64,000 bases of DNA from RH-chloro-G1 sp003670575. Its GTDB lineage: Bacteria; Chloroflexota; Dehalococcoidia; UBA2979. Below the pieces are notes generated by a model. It did not search any database and was not told the origin of the DNA. It saw nothing but the letters and a program-made list of their open reading frames with translations. A program made the position numbers and the translations under genes. Positions 63,459-64,000 of this stretch are shown here, piece after piece. The number at the start of each line of letters is the position of its first letter. The first letter of the stretch is position 1. The stretch is from NCBI GenBank assembly GCA_947499615.1, contig CANMOP010000006.1, forward strand, positions 1 through 64,000. Direction: 5' to 3'.

Positions 63459-63872
63459 ATGACCGTCGACTTTTTTGCGCTGCGGCGTGGCGATGTGCTG
63501 CCTTCGGTCACGTTCGCGATGAGCGGCGATGAGGTGCGCGCGTACCTCGACGCGACCGGCGAGGCGCACGACCGCTGGAGCGAGTTGGTGCCGCCGTTGG
63601 CGCTGGGCGCGTTGGCGCTGGGCGCACTGATGGAACAACTACCGCTGCCGTCCGGTGCGCTGCATGCGGCGCAGGAGTTCGAGTTCCTTGCGCCGGTCGC
63701 GCACGACGCGCGTGTCGAGGTGCAGATGAGCGTCGCGCAGCAGGCGGTGCGTGCTGGCTCGACGATCGTCGTGATCGCGAGCGTGCTGGAGAGCGGCGGC
63801 GAGCCGGTCGCGCGCGCGCGCAGCACCGTCATGGCAGCGGCCGAAGCCGCTCCGGGAACGGTGGCGTCGTGA
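63459..63872 (+). CDS. MaoC/FAS1-like hotdog-fold dehydratase-type protein
   Basis: A 137-residue hotdog-fold protein similar to the N-terminal half of MaoC-type hydratases (FAS1_DH): SGDEVRAYLDATGEAHDRWS, then PPLALGALALGALMEQLPLPSGALHAAQEFEFLAPV with the conserved central helix and a beta strand, and VEVQMSVAQQAVRAGSTIVVIASVL. The active-site D-x-x-x-H of the catalytic half is not present in this protein. It overlaps the next gene by four bases (GTGA), which encodes the likely catalytic half. Hydration or dehydration of an acyl-CoA is inferred. Confidence 0.75.
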   Translation: MTVDFFALRRGDVLPSVTFAMSGDEVRAYLDATGEAHDRWSELVPPLALGALALGALMEQLPLPSGALHAAQEFEFLAPVAHDARVEVQMSVAQQAVRAGSTIVVIASVLESGGEPVARARSTVMAAAEAAPGTVAS

Positions 63873-64000
63873 GCGCGTTCGAGGTGACACCGGTGACGCG
63901 GCTGATCGACCAGCCTCGCGTCGATGCGTACGCGCTCGCCGCGCATGACCCGAACCGCATTCACACCGATGCCGCCTTCGCCGCCACGACGCCGTTCGGG
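63869..64000 (+). CDS. MaoC-like hydratase, 5' part (cut by window end)
   Basis: The first 44 residues of a protein continuing beyond the window. VTRLIDQPRVDAYALAAHDPNRIHTDAAFAATTPFG contains D-x-N-x-x-H-T-D, the hydratase 2 (MaoC) active-site motif. The start GTG overlaps the previous gene's stop, so the pair probably forms a heteromeric two-hotdog dehydratase. Confidence 0.8.
   Translation, partial: MSAFEVTPVTRLIDQPRVDAYALAAHDPNRIHTDAAFAATTPFG

Overview
The window is a G+C-rich bacterial chromosome segment packed with housekeeping genes on both strands. Gene content suggests a Chloroflexota-type organism: a UPF0182 membrane protein inside an arginine gene cluster, nickel superoxide dismutase with its own maturation peptidase, an RskA-like anti-sigma factor, F420/LLM-type flavoprotein remnants, a fused homocysteine methyltransferase/MTHFR, and C-rich dispersed palindromes. 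This placement is an inference from gene content; an actinobacterium-like lineage cannot be excluded.

Layout. 1-606: the tail of an unknown gene and a displaced 3' half of a tRNA-Pro(GGG) gene, probably an attachment site. 607-9930: a membrane-anchored FMN glutamate-synthase-like protein, a frameshifted LLM oxidoreductase, two divergent MFS exporters, an HDOD-GGDEF signalling protein, a secreted NlpC/P60-like protein and an EamA exporter. 9965-15937: a divergent dihydropteroate synthase with a DUF2520 protein, a degenerate ROK protein, argS with a terminator in its leader, and a DedA protein. 15944-22541: a small-molecule kinase, recG, the fatty-acid kinase pair fakB/fakA, and rpmB.

22763-36012 (minus strand) holds most of arginine biosynthesis in transcription order argJ, argB, (UPF0182), argD, (sensor kinase), argG, (mscL, hicB), argH, then rpe. 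The sensor kinase carries an in-frame TAG. 36071-43646: nth, a secreted protein split by an in-frame TGA, CIRCE-controlled groEL, two tandem HDOD proteins, sodX-sodN, and an isolated nuoB. 43865-47026 is an iron-sulfur/sulfur module: msrA and cysteine desulfurase facing a SufR-like regulator and an ErpA/IscA carrier. 47175-54516: EVE protein, MetH-like/MTHFR fusion, DinB proteins, methyltransferase, radical SAM protein, DUF255 thioredoxin-fold protein and a GNAT. 55090-55640 is an array of palindromic repeats running directly into a membrane-protein gene, followed by an ECF sigma/anti-sigma pair. 58217-64000: AI-2E family transporter, a Zur/Fur-type regulator next to a metal ABC transporter with a candidate operator over its -10 box, GltD, and two MaoC/hotdog dehydratase-type genes, the last cut by the window end.

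Three coding sequences are each broken by what looks like a single-base event (frameshift, TAG, TGA). I saw no CRISPR array, no intact insertion sequence and no dedicated defence island. The strongest non-textbook signals are the tRNA-Pro half, the two-module palindromic repeat family, the broken genes, the argS leader terminator and the operator upstream of the metal transporter.
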